64,000 nucleotides of DNA, from positions 1,364,001 to 1,428,000 of the forward strand of contig NZ_CP082322.1 of assembly GCF_019884725.1 (NCBI RefSeq), written 5' to 3'. Under the pieces are notes generated by a model. That model did no database searches, had not been told where the DNA came from, and saw only the letters and a program-made list of their open reading frames with translations. Numbering within the stretch: the stretch's first letter is position 1; every line of letters begins with the position of its first letter. Positions 24,372 through 33,808 of the stretch are shown here, piece after piece. Both the position numbers and the translations under genes were made by a program. This stretch comes from Leucobacter tenebrionis. GTDB taxonomy: Bacteria > Actinomycetota > Actinomycetes > Actinomycetales > Microbacteriaceae.

Positions 24372-25211
24372 TCAGCCGGTCTCCTCGACGAGCAGCGCCT
24401 CGCGCAGGCCGCGCTGCGGCCGCCAGCCCGGGCGCGGCGCCGAGGCGATGAGCAGCTGCGTGTAGGGCTGCTGCGGGCTGTCGAGCACGGCGTCGACCGT
24501 GCCGCGCTCGATGATGCTCCCCTTGCGCATCACCACCACGTCGTCGGCGATGTCGCGCACCACCGAGAGGTCGTGGGTGATGAACAGGTACGAGAGCCCG
24601 TGCTCGGCGCGCAGCTTCTTGAGCAGGTCGAGCACCTGCGCCTGCACCGAGACGTCGAGCGCCGAGACGGCCTCGTCGAGCACGATGATCTTCGGCTCGG
24701 CGGCGAGCGCGCGTGCGATCGCGACGCGCTGCTTCTGGCCGCCCGAGAGCGCGGCGGGCTTCGCGTCGGCGTGCCGCTCGGTCAAGCCGACCTCGGCGAA
24801 GAGCTCGAGCACGCGCGCTCGGCGGCCCGCCCGGTCGAGGTCGGGCCGGTGCGCCCGCAGCATTTCGTCGATGGTCGCCGACACGGGCAGCGAGCGGTTG
24901 AGGGAGCCCTGCGGATCCTGGAACACCATCTGCACGAGCTTCGCCCGCTCCCGCAGGGCGCTGCGCGCCGTGGTCGGCTTCACCTCGCGCCCGGCGATGC
25001 GCACGGTGCCCGAGTCGGCGGATTCGAGGCCGACGATCACGCGCGCGAGGGTCGATTTGCCCGATCCCGATTCCCCGACGACCGCCAGGCAGGTGCCCGG
25101 ACGCAGTTCGCAGGAGACGTCGTCGAGCGCGTGCACGCTCGCCTTGCGGCTCAGGTGGAAAGTGCGGTCGAGGTGCTCGACCTCGATGATCGCGGTGGCG
25201 GTGTCGCTCAT
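24372..25211 (-). CDS. Peptide ABC transporter ATP-binding protein (DppF/AppF-like)
   Basis: 279 residues. Walker [15 protein letters not shown]-loop [10 protein letters not shown], signature [14 protein letters not shown], Walker [17 protein letters not shown] and the switch His in [10 protein letters not shown] are all present. Walker B has DEAVSALD instead of the usual DEPTSALD, a common variant. The C-terminal extension [15 protein letters not shown] is typical of oligopeptide transporters. It overlaps the preceding ATPase gene by four bases. The pair powers the importer formed with the two permeases. Confidence 0.94.
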   Translation of the reverse strand: MSDTATAIIEVEHLDRTFHLSRKASVHALDDVSCELRPGTCLAVVGESGSGKSTLARVIVGLESADSGTVRIAGREVKPTTARSALRERAKLVQMVFQDPQGSLNRSLPVSATIDEMLRAHRPDLDRAGRRARVLELFAEVGLTERHADAKPAALSGGQKQRVAIARALAAEPKIIVLDEAVSALDVSVQAQVLDLLKKLRAEHGLSYLFITHDLSVVRDIADDVVVMRKGSIIERGTVDAVLDSPQQPYTQLLIASAPRPGWRPQRGLREALLVEETG

Positions 25212-26059
25212 GCGCCCGTCTCCTCTCCGGTCGTCGCGGCACCCGAGGGATGCACACCCGACGGCTCGTGCCCGGCCGGGTAGAGCATGGGCCGGGCGGC
25301 CATAAGCGCGCGGGTGTATTCGGTCTTCGGGCGATCCCGGATCTCATCGGGCGTTCCGATCTCGAGGATCTCGCCATCCTTCATCACGGCCAGCCGGTCG
25401 CACACGGCGGCGGCCAGGTCGAGGTCGTGGGTGACGAAGATCATCGAAAGGCCGTGCTCGCGGCGCATCTCGTCGAGGATCGCGACGACCTCGGCCTGGG
25501 TGGTGACGTCGAGCGCGGTCGTCGGCTCGTCCGCGAGCAGCAGCTTCGGCGTGCCCGAGATCGCGCCGGCGATGACGACGCGCTGCAGCATGCCGCCCGA
25601 GAGCTGGTGCGGGTACGAGGCGAGCACGCGCCCGGTGTCGACGATGCCGACCTGGCGCAGCAGATCGGCGGCCTTGGCGCGGGCCTCGGCCTTGCCCATC
25701 GACCGCGCGTCGCTCATGCCCTCGACGAGGAACCGCTCGACCGGCAGCACCGGGTTCAGCGCGCCGTGCGGGTTCTGCGCGATGAGCGCCAGGTCGTTCG
25801 CGCGGATGCGCCGCAGCGCCTCGCCGCCCGACGCGAGCAGGTCGGTTCCGTCGAGCTCGATCCGCCCCTCCACTCGCGCACCCGAGGGCTCGATCCCGAG
25901 GATGCACTTCAGTGTCATCGACTTGCCCGAGCCCGATTCGCCGACGAGGCCGACGGCCTCGCCCTGGGCGAGCGCGAAGGAGTTGCCGTGCAGGATCTCG
26001 GTCTCGGCTCCCGTCTCGGGATCGACGACCGTGAGTACCAGGTTCTCGATGTTCAGCAT
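25208..26059 (-). CDS. Peptide ABC transporter ATP-binding protein (DppD-like)
   Basis: 283 residues starting [12 protein letters not shown]. Walker [16 protein letters not shown]-loop [19 protein letters not shown], signature [16 protein letters not shown], Walker [14 protein letters not shown] and switch His [12 protein letters not shown] are present. Its C-terminal tail is extended and Gly/Pro-rich. ATG at 26059 was chosen because it overlaps the permease stop by one base; longer upstream translation would run through the permease gene. Confidence 0.94.
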   Translation of the reverse strand: MLNIENLVLTVVDPETGAETEILHGNSFALAQGEAVGLVGESGSGKSMTLKCILGIEPSGARVEGRIELDGTDLLASGGEALRRIRANDLALIAQNPHGALNPVLPVERFLVEGMSDARSMGKAEARAKAADLLRQVGIVDTGRVLASYPHQLSGGMLQRVVIAGAISGTPKLLLADEPTTALDVTTQAEVVAILDEMRREHGLSMIFVTHDLDLAAAVCDRLAVMKDGEILEIGTPDEIRDRPKTEYTRALMAARPMLYPAGHEPSGVHPSGAATTGEETGA

Positions 26060-26994
26060 CAGCGGATCCTCCCTGCTGCCCGGCGCCCGCCGAGCGTTTC
26101 GCCGACGTAGCCGAACGCGGCCACGGTGATCACGATGGCGAGGCCCGCGAAGATGCTCTGCTCCCAGTAGCCCTGCTGCAGCGACGCCTGCCCGTTCGAG
26201 ACCATGAGGCCCCAGTCGGCGGTGGGCGGCTGCACCCCGAGCCCGAGGAACGAGAGCGCGGCGAGCTCGATCATCGCGTATCCGAAGTTGATGGTCATGC
26301 CGGTGAGGATCTGCGTGCGCACGTTCGGCAGGATGTGGCGCGCCGTGATGATGAACCCCGAGATGCCCTGCAGCTGCGCCGACGAGACGTAGGGCAGGTT
26401 GCGCTCGCGCAGTGCCACCGAGCGGATCACGCGGGCCGAGTATGGCGTGAAGCCGATGGCGAGCGCGATCGATGCGGTGAGCAGCGAGGGGCCGAAGATC
26501 GCGACCGCGAGGATCGCGAGCAGCATGTTGGGGAACGCGAAGAGGATGTCGAGGACGCGGCTGATGAACGCGTCGACCTTGCCGCCGAACCAGACGGCGG
26601 TCAGCGCGAGCACCGTGGCGAGCGTCGCCGTGATCACGATGACGAGCAGCGGCCCGGCGAGGCTCGTGCGCGCGCCCCAGATGATTCGCGAGAGGATGTC
26701 GCGGCCCGACTGGTCGGTGCCCATGAGGTGGGCGAGGCTCCAGGCCTCGTGGCGCGCGGTGATGCTGCCCTCGTAGGGATCGTAGGGCGCGAGCACCGGG
26801 GCGAGCGCGGCCATGAGCACCACGATCGCGATGATCGCGACGCAGACGATGCCGATCGGGCCGAGACGCTTCGCGAGGAGGCGCCACCCGGCGACCGGCA
26901 CGTCGTCGCGGTGCTTGCGCAGCAGCTGCACCGCGACCGTGTCTTGCGCGGAGGTGTTGGCGGACGGTTTGCGGGTCGACTTCTGCTGAGTCAT
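26059..26994 (-). CDS. Peptide ABC transporter permease (DppC-like)
   Basis: 311 residues. The N-terminus is cytoplasmic (MTQQKSTRKPSANTS...), then a first helix IGIVCVAIIAIVVLMAALAP. The loop HLMGTDQSGRDILSRIIWG is the DppC hallmark. The ATPase-contact motif lies around GISGFIITARHILPNV, and the protein ends after FLGLGVQPPTADWGLMV. It forms the translocation channel with the DppB-like partner, whose gene overlaps its start by four bases. Confidence 0.95.
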   Translation of the reverse strand: MTQQKSTRKPSANTSAQDTVAVQLLRKHRDDVPVAGWRLLAKRLGPIGIVCVAIIAIVVLMAALAPVLAPYDPYEGSITARHEAWSLAHLMGTDQSGRDILSRIIWGARTSLAGPLLVIVITATLATVLALTAVWFGGKVDAFISRVLDILFAFPNMLLAILAVAIFGPSLLTASIALAIGFTPYSARVIRSVALRERNLPYVSSAQLQGISGFIITARHILPNVRTQILTGMTINFGYAMIELAALSFLGLGVQPPTADWGLMVSNGQASLQQGYWEQSIFAGLAIVITVAAFGYVGETLGGRRAAGRIR

Positions 26995-27938
26995 CGTGCC
27001 ACTCCCTTGCTCAGCCGGACTCGGGGATCGATCACCGCGTAGAGCAGGTCGACGATGAGGTTGATGAGGCCGAAGGCCAGCACCATGATGAGCGCGATCG
27101 CCTGCACGACCGCGAAGTCCTTCTTCTGCACCGAGTTCACGAGCAGCGAGCCGATGCCGTCGAGCGTGAACGCGTACTCGATGACGAAGGCGCTCGCGAG
27201 CAGGCCGGCGATCTGGGTGCCGAGCACCGTCGAGACGGGCAGCATGGAATTGCGGATCGTGTGGCGCCAGAGCACGAACTGCTTCGGCACGCCCCGCGCG
27301 ATCGCCATGACCACGTGCTCGGATCCCTGCTCCTCGCGCACCGCGGTGCGGGTGATGCGGGCCACAACCGAGATGCCGGGGAACGCGAGCGCGAGGGCGG
27401 GGAGGGTCAGGTGCCACAGTCTGTCGGCGAACCCCTCGCCGGATCCGGAGACCGGGAACCAGCCGAGCGTCGATCCGAAGAGTGCCATCAGCAGCAGCGC
27501 CGCGAAGAACGTGGGCACCGCGAACCCGAGGTTCGAGCCGAAGACCACGAGCTTCTCGAAGACGCCCGAGCGGGTGGCGGCGAGCACACCGAGCCCGACG
27601 CCGAAGACGATGATGAGGATCGCGGCGAAGGCGGCGAGGTACAGCGTGGTGGGCAGGCGCGACATCACCAGGGTGGACACGTCCTGCTGGGTGAGCAGGG
27701 AGCGGCCGAGGTCGCCCTGCACCATGTCGACGAGCCAGTGCCAGTACCGCAGCAGGAAGGGGTCGTCCAGACCGTACTGGGCGCGGATCGCGGCGAGCAC
27801 CTCGGGGCTCACCGTGCGGCCCTGCACCAGGAACTGCTCGGGACTGCCCGGAGCGAGGTACATGCCGGCGAACACGATGAAGCTGGACACGACGAGCACC
27901 GCGACGAGCGCTCCGATCCGTTTCAATACGTAGGTCAT
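26991..27938 (-). CDS. Peptide ABC transporter permease (DppB-like)
   Basis: 315 residues starting MTYVLKRIGALVAVLVV. The first helix is followed by the PGSPEQFLV and YGLDDPFLLRYW loop, then five more helices, with the contact motif around PKQFVLWRHTIRNSMLP. It ends with VIDPRVRLSKG, as usual. AAGGGA lies eight bases before the ATG at 27938. It is the second gene of the operon, 29 bases after the binding-protein gene. Confidence 0.95.
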   Translation of the reverse strand: MTYVLKRIGALVAVLVVSSFIVFAGMYLAPGSPEQFLVQGRTVSPEVLAAIRAQYGLDDPFLLRYWHWLVDMVQGDLGRSLLTQQDVSTLVMSRLPTTLYLAAFAAILIIVFGVGLGVLAATRSGVFEKLVVFGSNLGFAVPTFFAALLLMALFGSTLGWFPVSGSGEGFADRLWHLTLPALALAFPGISVVARITRTAVREEQGSEHVVMAIARGVPKQFVLWRHTIRNSMLPVSTVLGTQIAGLLASAFVIEYAFTLDGIGSLLVNSVQKKDFAVVQAIALIMVLAFGLINLIVDLLYAVIDPRVRLSKGVAR

Positions 27939-27967
27939 GAACGATCCCTTCCTGCGCGGCTCACCGC

Positions 27968-29635
27968 TTATTCGGCGGAGCCGAGGTCGGCGGCCCAGGG
28001 GTAGTAGAGGTACACGAACGAGGCCGGGGCACCGGTGATGGCGTCGTCCATGTACATGCGCACCGCGAGGTCGGTGACGGGCACCCACGGCTGCTGATCC
28101 ATGATCAGCGCCTCGGCCTCGACGGTCAGCTCGGCGCGCTTCTCGGGATCGCTCTCGGCGAGCGCCGCGTCAAGCGCCTGGTCGACGGCCGGGTCAGAGA
28201 AGCCCGAGTAGTTCTGATCGCTGCCGGTCTTGGCCACGCTGATGAGGTGCAGCAGCGGATCGGGAGCGCTCATGTAGTTGGTCGTGACGAAGCCGTCGTA
28301 GCCCTCGCGGGCGGCGGGATCCGAGAAGAACACGCCGAACTGCGCGCTCGGCACACCCACGGGCTCGAGCGTGATACCGAGCTCCTTCGCACCGTTCGCC
28401 ATCTCGTTGAGGATGTCGGCGTAGAAGCTGCGCTCGCTCGGGTAGGCGATCTTGATGGGCTGCGAGAGATCCGCGTCGCTCTTCTCGAGCTCGGCCTTCG
28501 CCGCTTCGATGTCGAAGCTCAGGTCGGGCAGCTCGGCGTCGCGGAGCTCGGCCGCGCCCTCGATGGCGTCCCAGGGCGCCTGCGGCACCACGGAGCGCGA
28601 CGGCGTGCCGGTGCCTTCGAAGACGGTGTCGGCGATGGCCTGGCGGTCGGTGGCCCGGGTGATGGCGCGGCGCACATCGGGATCGCCGAAGATGCCGTTG
28701 CCCGTCGAGATGATGGCCATGATCTGCATGCCCTCGCCGAAGTACAGGTTGCCCGAGTCGCTGTTCGCGAGCTCGCTCAGCGCGGGGAGCGGCACGTCGT
28801 AGGATCCCTGGATCTCGCCCGCCGCGAGCGCCGTGGAGATCGCGGTGGGGTCGACCACGAAGCCGATCTCGACCTGCTTCGCCTTGGCCTGCTTGTCGGC
28901 GTTCCAGTAGCCGTCGTAGCGGTCGAGGGTGATCGACTGCCCCTGCTTCCAGTCGCCGGGGGTGTACTGGAACGGGCCGGTGCACATCACACCGGTGTCG
29001 GGGTTGCCGTAGTTCTCGCCGGCGGCCTTGCGCTGCTTCTCCTGCACGACCACGCCGAGCACGGTCGAGAGCGACGAGGGCAGCAGCTGGTCGGGGGTGT
29101 TCAGGGTGACGGTGATCTGGGAGTCGCCGCTCTTGACGACGTCTGCGATGTTCGCGGTGACGCCGCCGGTCCAGTAGCTGCCCTCGGCCGGATCGTTGTG
29201 GCGCTTGAGGGAGTAGACGACGTCTTCGACGGTCATCGGCGTGCCGTCCCAGAAGGTCACGTCGTCGCGCAGGTCGATGGTCCAGGTGAGGCCGTCCTCG
29301 GTCTCGGCGCCCGTCGCGAGGTTGGGCTCGATCGAGAAGTCGGGCTGCATCTGGAACAGCGGCTCGCACAGGTTGGTGACCACGGTGTTCTCGGAGTAGT
29401 TGAACGCCTTGGCGGGATCGAGGCTCGCGAGCTCGCCGTAGGTCGAGTTCCAGGTGACCTTGTCGGCCTCGCCCGCAGCGGCTGGGGTCGTCTGCAGCAG
29501 CTCGAGGTCGGCGCTGCCGCCCTCCTGCGCGTCTCCACCGCGGCTTCCCGAAGCGCACCCGGCGAGCGCCAGACCCGTGATGGCAAACAGGGCGATCGCT
29601 GCCCGTGTCTTTGCGAGTTTCACGTTGTTCTCCAT
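27968..29635 (-). CDS. Peptide ABC transporter substrate-binding lipoprotein
   Basis: 555 residues. The signal peptide ends in a lipobox LALAGC (about residues 22-27). The mature part is a family 5 binding protein: ASLDPAKAFNYSENTVV, LATGAETEDGLTWTIDLRDD, VEDVVYSLKRH and VRRAITRATDRQAI. The substrate range is unknown; the co-transcribed C45 hydrolase suggests an N-acylated peptide or amino acid. The operon is probably repressed by the divergent LacI regulator through the operator at 29703-29736. Confidence 0.95.
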   Translation of the reverse strand: MENNVKLAKTRAAIALFAITGLALAGCASGSRGGDAQEGGSADLELLQTTPAAAGEADKVTWNSTYGELASLDPAKAFNYSENTVVTNLCEPLFQMQPDFSIEPNLATGAETEDGLTWTIDLRDDVTFWDGTPMTVEDVVYSLKRHNDPAEGSYWTGGVTANIADVVKSGDSQITVTLNTPDQLLPSSLSTVLGVVVQEKQRKAAGENYGNPDTGVMCTGPFQYTPGDWKQGQSITLDRYDGYWNADKQAKAKQVEIGFVVDPTAISTALAAGEIQGSYDVPLPALSELANSDSGNLYFGEGMQIMAIISTGNGIFGDPDVRRAITRATDRQAIADTVFEGTGTPSRSVVPQAPWDAIEGAAELRDAELPDLSFDIEAAKAELEKSDADLSQPIKIAYPSERSFYADILNEMANGAKELGITLEPVGVPSAQFGVFFSDPAAREGYDGFVTTNYMSAPDPLLHLISVAKTGSDQNYSGFSDPAVDQALDAALAESDPEKRAELTVEAEALIMDQQPWVPVTDLAVRMYMDDAITGAPASFVYLYYPWAADLGSAE

Positions 29636-29702
29636 TCGAAGTTTCGTCGTTGAATCCTCTCGGTCCGGCACTGCGCTGGACGAAGACCCACGAGGATGCT
29701 AG

Positions 29703-29736
29703 CACCCAAAACGGTTTGTGAAAAACGTTTTGGGTG
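29703..29736. promoter_or_regulatory. Double LacI-type operator
   Basis: The 11-bp arms CACCCAAAACG and CGTTTTGGGTG are perfect inverted repeats. Within them lie two LacI-like boxes, AAAACGGTTT (29708-29717) and AAAACGTTTT (29722-29731), centres 14 bases apart. The site is between the divergent transporter operon and the LacI-family gene, so it probably controls both. Confidence 0.85.
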
Positions 29737-29802
29737 TCTCGTTTCGATAACTTCACGGGCCCGAAACACGGCCCGCGCGGCTCGGCCCAGCCCGGGAAGT
29801 AT

Positions 29803-29808
29803 TAGTCT
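29803..29808 (+). promoter_or_regulatory. -10 box (TAGTCT) of a leaderless transcript
   Basis: TAGTCT, within TATTAGTCT, ends six bases before the GTG at 29815. There is no ribosome-binding sequence. The lacI-type mRNA probably begins at its start codon. Confidence 0.6.
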
Positions 29809-29814
29809 GACCAG

Positions 29815-30840
29815 GTGGAGTCAAGCGGCAGACCGACCATCAAAGACGTGGCGAAAGCCGCCGGCGTCTCCCCCACCACCGTCTCCCACGCCCTGAACGG
29901 CAAAGGCATCGTGCGGCGGGAGACGGTCGAGCGGGTCGAGCGCATCGCGCGCGAGATCGGCTACCGCCCCAGCGCGATCGCCCGCGGGCTCCAGAAATCG
30001 CGCCTCGGTCTGCTCGCCCTCGTGATCCGCCCCTTCCACAGCCTCGACACGTTCCTGCCCGAGGGCGTCGACTACTTCCTCCGCATCGCGGGCGCCGCAT
30101 CGCTCAGCGCGATGGAGCGGGGCTACAGCATGATGCTCATCGACGATCCGACCAGGCCGGGAGTGCCGTTCAGCGCGCTGGCGGCCGACGCCTACATCGT
30201 CACCGAACCCTTCGAGAACGACCCCGTGCTGACGCTGCTCTCGGAGCAGCGGATACCGTTCGTCACGGTCGGCGCCGATCCCGCGCGGCGCGGCCTCTTC
30301 CCCGAGATCGACGAGGGGGCCGACATGCAGGCCCAGCTCATGATCTCCCACCTCGCCGAAGTCGGAGCGCACCGCATCGCACTCGTCACCGGCACCGACC
30401 GCAACGACTGGAACCTCGGATCGCAGCAGACGCTCACCCGCTGGAGCGAGGCACGCGGTCAGCGCCCGCTGATCCTCTCCCTCCCCGAGGCCGCGGGCGA
30501 GAGCGTCGGCGACACCGTCATCGACCATTTCTTCGGCGCAGACCCGTCGGAGCACCCCGACGCGATCTTCTGCCTCACAGGCAGGCACGCGGCCGGCGTC
30601 ACGGAGGCGGCGATCCGGCGCGGCATCCGCGTGCCCGAGGATCTGCTCGTCGCCGGCGGATCCGGAGCCATGCAGAACCGCACCTCCTCCCCCACCGTCA
30701 CCACGCTCGACCTGCGCCCCGAGGAGACCGCGAAACTCGCCGTCGCCGTAGCAGCCGACCTCGCCGAGGGGCGGCCGATCCAGGGCCCGCTCGCCGTGCC
30801 GGGCGCGCGCCTCGAGGTGCGCGAGTCGACGACCCGCTGA
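29815..30840 (+). CDS. LacI-family transcriptional regulator of the peptide transporter operon
   Basis: 341 residues. The DNA-binding domain is PTIKDVAKAAGVSPTTVSHALNG with the hinge YRPSAIARGLQKS. The ligand domain is of the PBP type, with DAIFCLTGRHAAGVTEAAIRRGIRVPEDL in the second lobe. It diverges from the transporter-C45 hydrolase operon, and a strong double operator lies between. Repression of the operon, relieved by a ligand, is the likely role. It is followed by a palindrome and the convergent icd gene. Confidence 0.94.
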   Translation: MESSGRPTIKDVAKAAGVSPTTVSHALNGKGIVRRETVERVERIAREIGYRPSAIARGLQKSRLGLLALVIRPFHSLDTFLPEGVDYFLRIAGAASLSAMERGYSMMLIDDPTRPGVPFSALAADAYIVTEPFENDPVLTLLSEQRIPFVTVGADPARRGLFPEIDEGADMQAQLMISHLAEVGAHRIALVTGTDRNDWNLGSQQTLTRWSEARGQRPLILSLPEAAGESVGDTVIDHFFGADPSEHPDAIFCLTGRHAAGVTEAAIRRGIRVPEDLLVAGGSGAMQNRTSSPTVTTLDLRPEETAKLAVAVAADLAEGRPIQGPLAVPGARLEVRESTTR

Positions 30841-30955
30841 TCCGGGACGCCCCGCGACCGCGCCCCGCGATCCTCCTCGCCCGCCTGCCCGTCCCGCCTG
30901 GCGCACGCCCCGCCTGCCACGCACCCCGCCACCCACCATGCCTGCCACCGAAACA

Positions 30956-31017
30956 CACCGATCTGCCTAAAAGCACACCGATTTCGCTGATTCGGTGTGC
31001 TTTTAGGCAAATCGGTG
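30956..31017. repeat. Palindrome of the CACCGATCT family, copy 2
   Basis: CACCGATCTGCCTAAAAGC pairs with GCTTTTAGGCAAATCGGTG, with an inner ACACCGA / TCGGTGT stem. It shares its outer arm, inner AGCACACCGA arm and the loop bases (in opposite orientation) with copy 1 at 23111-23172. Both lie between convergent genes, followed by GCTGTT. Confidence 0.96.
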
Positions 31018-31108
31018 CTGTTGGGAGCGAGGGTTCGAGGAGCATGGAGCAAGAGCGCAAGCGCACAAGAACACAAGAGCGCAAGAGCGCGAGCGGCCGG
31101 CCCCACGC

Positions 31109-31140
31109 AAAAAAGGGGCCGGCGCCGAAGCGCCGACCCC
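31109..31140 (-). terminator. Rho-independent terminator of icd
   Basis: On the minus strand GGGGTCGGCGC pairs with GCGCCGGCCCC across TTCG, followed by TTTTTT. It lies about 50 bases after the icd stop codon. Confidence 0.92.
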
Positions 31141-31154
31141 CTTCTGCGAGTCGC

Positions 31155-31179
31155 GTCCCCTTCGACAAGCTCAGGGGAC
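31155..31179. repeat. Small palindrome containing CTTCGACAAGCTCAGG
   Basis: GTCCCCT and AGGGGAC flank TCGACAAGCTC. As I recall, similar CCTTCGACAAGCTCAGG elements are scattered through many actinobacterial genomes as intergenic repeats. One copy is seen here, between icd and its terminator. Confidence 0.6.
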
Positions 31180-31187
31180 GGAAGAAG

Positions 31188-32402
31188 CTAGGCCAACCGA
31201 GCCTGCAGGTTCTCGTCGATCGCGGCGAGGAACTCCTCGGTGGTGAGGTAGCCCTGATCCGGGCCGACCAGCAGCGCGAGATCCTTGGTCATCTTGCCCG
31301 ACTCGACGGTCTTGATGACGACGTCCTCGAGGGTGTGGGCGAAGTCGATCAGCTCCTGGTTCTCGTCGAGCTTGCCGCGGTGCGCGAGGCCGCGCGTCCA
31401 GGCGAAGATCGAGGCGATCGGGTTGGTCGAGGTGGGCTTGCCCTGCTGGTGCTGACGGTAGTGACGGGTCACGGTGCCGTGGGCGGCCTCGGCCTCGACG
31501 ACCTTGCCGTCCGGGGTGGCGAGCACGGAGGTCATGAGCCCGAGCGAGCCGAAGCCCTGCGCCACGGTGTCCGACTGCACGTCGCCGTCGTAGTTCTTGC
31601 AGGCCCAGACGTAGCCGCCCTCCCACTTCATGGCCGAGGCGACCATGTCGTCGATGAGGCGGTGCTCATAGGTGAGGCCGGCAGCCTCGAACTGCTCCTT
31701 GAACTCGGTGTCGTAGATCTCCTGGAAGATGTCCTTGAAACGGCCATCGTAGGCCTTCAGGATGGTGTTCTTCGTGGAGAGGTACACCGGGTAGTTGCGC
31801 GAGAGGCCGTAGTTGAGCGAGGCGCGCGCGAAGTCGCGGATTGAGGCGTCGAGGTTGTACTGCACCTGGGCGACGCCGTCGCCGGGAGCCTGGAAGACCT
31901 CGAACTTCTGGGGCTCGCCGCCGTCCTTCGGGGTGAACTCGACGGTGAGGGTGCCCTCGCCCTGGAAGCGGAAGTCGGTCGCGCGGTACTGGTCGCCGAA
32001 CGCGTGACGGCCGATGATGATCGGCTTGTTCCAGCCGGGCACGAGGCGGGGGATGTTGGAGATGATGATGGGCTCGCGGAAGATGACGCCGCCGAGGATG
32101 TTGCGGATCGTGCCGTTGGGGCTGCGCCACATCTTCTTGAGGCCGAACTCCTCGACGCGCGCCTCGTCGGGGGTGATGGTGGCGCACTTGACGCCGACGC
32201 CGTGCTTCTGGATCGCGTGGGCCGCGTCGATCGTGACCTGATCGTCGGTCGCGTCACGGTGCTCCATGCCGAGGTCGTAGTATTCGAGCGTGACGTCGAG
32301 ATAGGGGTGGATCAGGCGGTCCTTGATGAACTGCCAGATGATGCGCGTCATCTCGTCGCCGTCGAGTTCGACGACCGTACCTTCAACCTTGATCTTCGCC
32401 AA
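31188..32402 (-). CDS. icd: NADP-dependent isocitrate dehydrogenase
   Basis: 404 residues, matching the homodimeric eukaryotic-type NADP enzyme. Signatures include [20 protein letters not shown] at the N-terminus, [35 protein letters not shown], the acidic metal ligands in [33 protein letters not shown] (about residues 245-277) and [12 protein letters not shown]. It oxidatively decarboxylates isocitrate to 2-oxoglutarate in the TCA cycle and makes NADPH. ATG at 32402 follows a GGAGA-like sequence. It is monocistronic, with its own terminator. Confidence 0.98.
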   Translation of the reverse strand: MAKIKVEGTVVELDGDEMTRIIWQFIKDRLIHPYLDVTLEYYDLGMEHRDATDDQVTIDAAHAIQKHGVGVKCATITPDEARVEEFGLKKMWRSPNGTIRNILGGVIFREPIIISNIPRLVPGWNKPIIIGRHAFGDQYRATDFRFQGEGTLTVEFTPKDGGEPQKFEVFQAPGDGVAQVQYNLDASIRDFARASLNYGLSRNYPVYLSTKNTILKAYDGRFKDIFQEIYDTEFKEQFEAAGLTYEHRLIDDMVASAMKWEGGYVWACKNYDGDVQSDTVAQGFGSLGLMTSVLATPDGKVVEAEAAHGTVTRHYRQHQQGKPTSTNPIASIFAWTRGLAHRGKLDENQELIDFAHTLEDVVIKTVESGKMTKDLALLVGPDQGYLTTEEFLAAIDENLQARLA

Positions 32403-32462
32403 CGCGTCTCCAAGTCTCGTGGTGTGAATTAAGCCGGGTCAAGTCTACCCGACACGCGGCGG

Positions 32463-32480
32463 TATCTCGACGTCGAGATA
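32463..32480. repeat. 18-bp perfect palindrome between icd and nagA
   Basis: TATCTCGACGTCGAGATA is self-complementary. It lies two bases beyond the nagA stop codon and upstream of icd. It could serve the end of nagA or act as an operator for icd. Confidence 0.75.
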
Positions 32481-32482
32481 TA

Positions 32483-33808
32483 TCAGGTCCTTTCGGCGGC
32501 GCGGATCACCTCGACGACGCGCAGATCCGGATCGAGCACCACCGCGTCCATCCGCTTGCCGACGGCCAGATCTCCGACGTCGCTCCACCTCAGCGCGCGC
32601 GCCGGATTCACCGCCGTCAAGCGCACAGCGGCGAGGAGCGCGGCCTCGGTCGCGGACGGTGCTCGGGCGGCGGTCGAGCGCGGCTCGTCCGCGGCATCGG
32701 GGGATTCGGGATCGGCACTCGCCGCCGCACCTGCGACCCAGTGGCGGAAGAGTCCATCCATCGTCGCAGTGCTGCCCGCGATGGTCTCCGTTCCCGCCAG
32801 CCGCGCGACGCCCCGAGCGACCTCGACGTCGAGCGCACCCAGGCGGTAGGCGCCGTCGCCGCACGCCGCCGCCCCCATCGCGTCGGTGACGAGCAGTGCG
32901 CGATCCTCCCCCGCCCGCGCGGCCGCCCACCGCGCGAGCCGGGGGTGGAGGTGCGTGCCGTCGGCGATGAGCTCGATCGAGACCCGCGGATCCTCGAGCA
33001 GCGCGAGCACCGGCCCCGGCTCCCGGTGGTGCAGCGGCCGCATCGCGTTGAAGAGGTGCGTCGCGACCGTGGCGCCCGCCTCGATCGCCCGCACGACGCA
33101 GTCGTAGTCGGCGTCGGTGTGCCCGACCGCGACCACGACCCCGGCCCGCGCGAACCGCTCGATCGCGCCGATCGCGCCGGGCAGCTCGGGCGCGATCGTC
33201 ACCGCGGCGATCGCGTTCGCGGGCGCCGATCCCGATCCGGCACCGTTCGCACCGGGCCCAGGCAGCGCGCCGGCCGCGAGCAGTGCGTCGATCTCGTCGG
33301 GGTCGGGGTTCCGCAGCAGCCCGGGATCGTGCGCGCCCGCGCGCGCAGGGCTCAGCCAGGGCCCTTCCAGGTGGATGCCTCGCAGCTCGCCCGTCTCGAC
33401 GAGTCCGGCGAGCAGCCGCACGCTCTCGAGCAGGCGTTCCGAAGTATCGGTCACGAGGCTCGCGACACTCGTGGTGGTGCCGTGGGCGAGGTGAGCGTCC
33501 CGGGCGCGCAGCGCGAGCGCGGCGGATCCCTCGGCGTACCCCGCTCCCCCGCCCCCGTGCACGTGGACGTCGACGAAGCCGGGCACGAGCGTCACGTCGC
33601 CGAGGTCGCGGGTCGGGGGCGATACGGGGGCACCGCTCCCGACGCCGGTGATTCTGCCCTCCTCGAACGACACCCACCCGGGCGCGTGCACGGCCGAGGA
33701 CGTGACCACCCGCGCGGCGGAGAGGATCCCGGTGCGGGTCCCCGTAACCGGCGCGGGATCCGACCTCGTATCCGCCCCGGCGCGCGAACCGCGATCCGCC
33801 GCGCTCAC
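32483..33808 (-). CDS. nagA: N-acetylglucosamine-6-phosphate deacetylase
   Basis: 441 residues, somewhat longer than usual because of Gly/Ala-rich insertions (about 205-220) and a long N-terminal lead. Motifs of NagA are clear: GFVDVHVHGGGG (HxH), HLEGPWLSPARAGAHDP, VGHTDADYD, THLFNAMRPLHHREPG and LVTDAMGAAACGDGAY (catalytic Asp). It removes the acetyl group from GlcNAc-6-phosphate, giving GlcN-6-phosphate for NagB. GTG at 33808 overlaps the nagB stop (GTGA) and was preferred over a longer upstream start. Operators for a DasR-like GntR regulator lie at the head of the operon. Confidence 0.95.
   Translation of the reverse strand: MSAADRGSRAGADTRSDPAPVTGTRTGILSAARVVTSSAVHAPGWVSFEEGRITGVGSGAPVSPPTRDLGDVTLVPGFVDVHVHGGGGAGYAEGSAALALRARDAHLAHGTTTSVASLVTDTSERLLESVRLLAGLVETGELRGIHLEGPWLSPARAGAHDPGLLRNPDPDEIDALLAAGALPGPGANGAGSGSAPANAIAAVTIAPELPGAIGAIERFARAGVVVAVGHTDADYDCVVRAIEAGATVATHLFNAMRPLHHREPGPVLALLEDPRVSIELIADGTHLHPRLARWAAARAGEDRALLVTDAMGAAACGDGAYRLGALDVEVARGVARLAGTETIAGSTATMDGLFRHWVAGAAASADPESPDAADEPRSTAARAPSATEAALLAAVRLTAVNPARALRWSDVGDLAVGKRMDAVVLDPDLRVVEVIRAAERT

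Noticed and set aside
23111..31017. Small ORFs encoding HRISEIGVLLGRSV-like peptides in both CACCGATCT palindromes
   Set aside because: The peptide similarity arises because the two DNA palindromes are copies of one element. The frames have no ribosome-binding sites.
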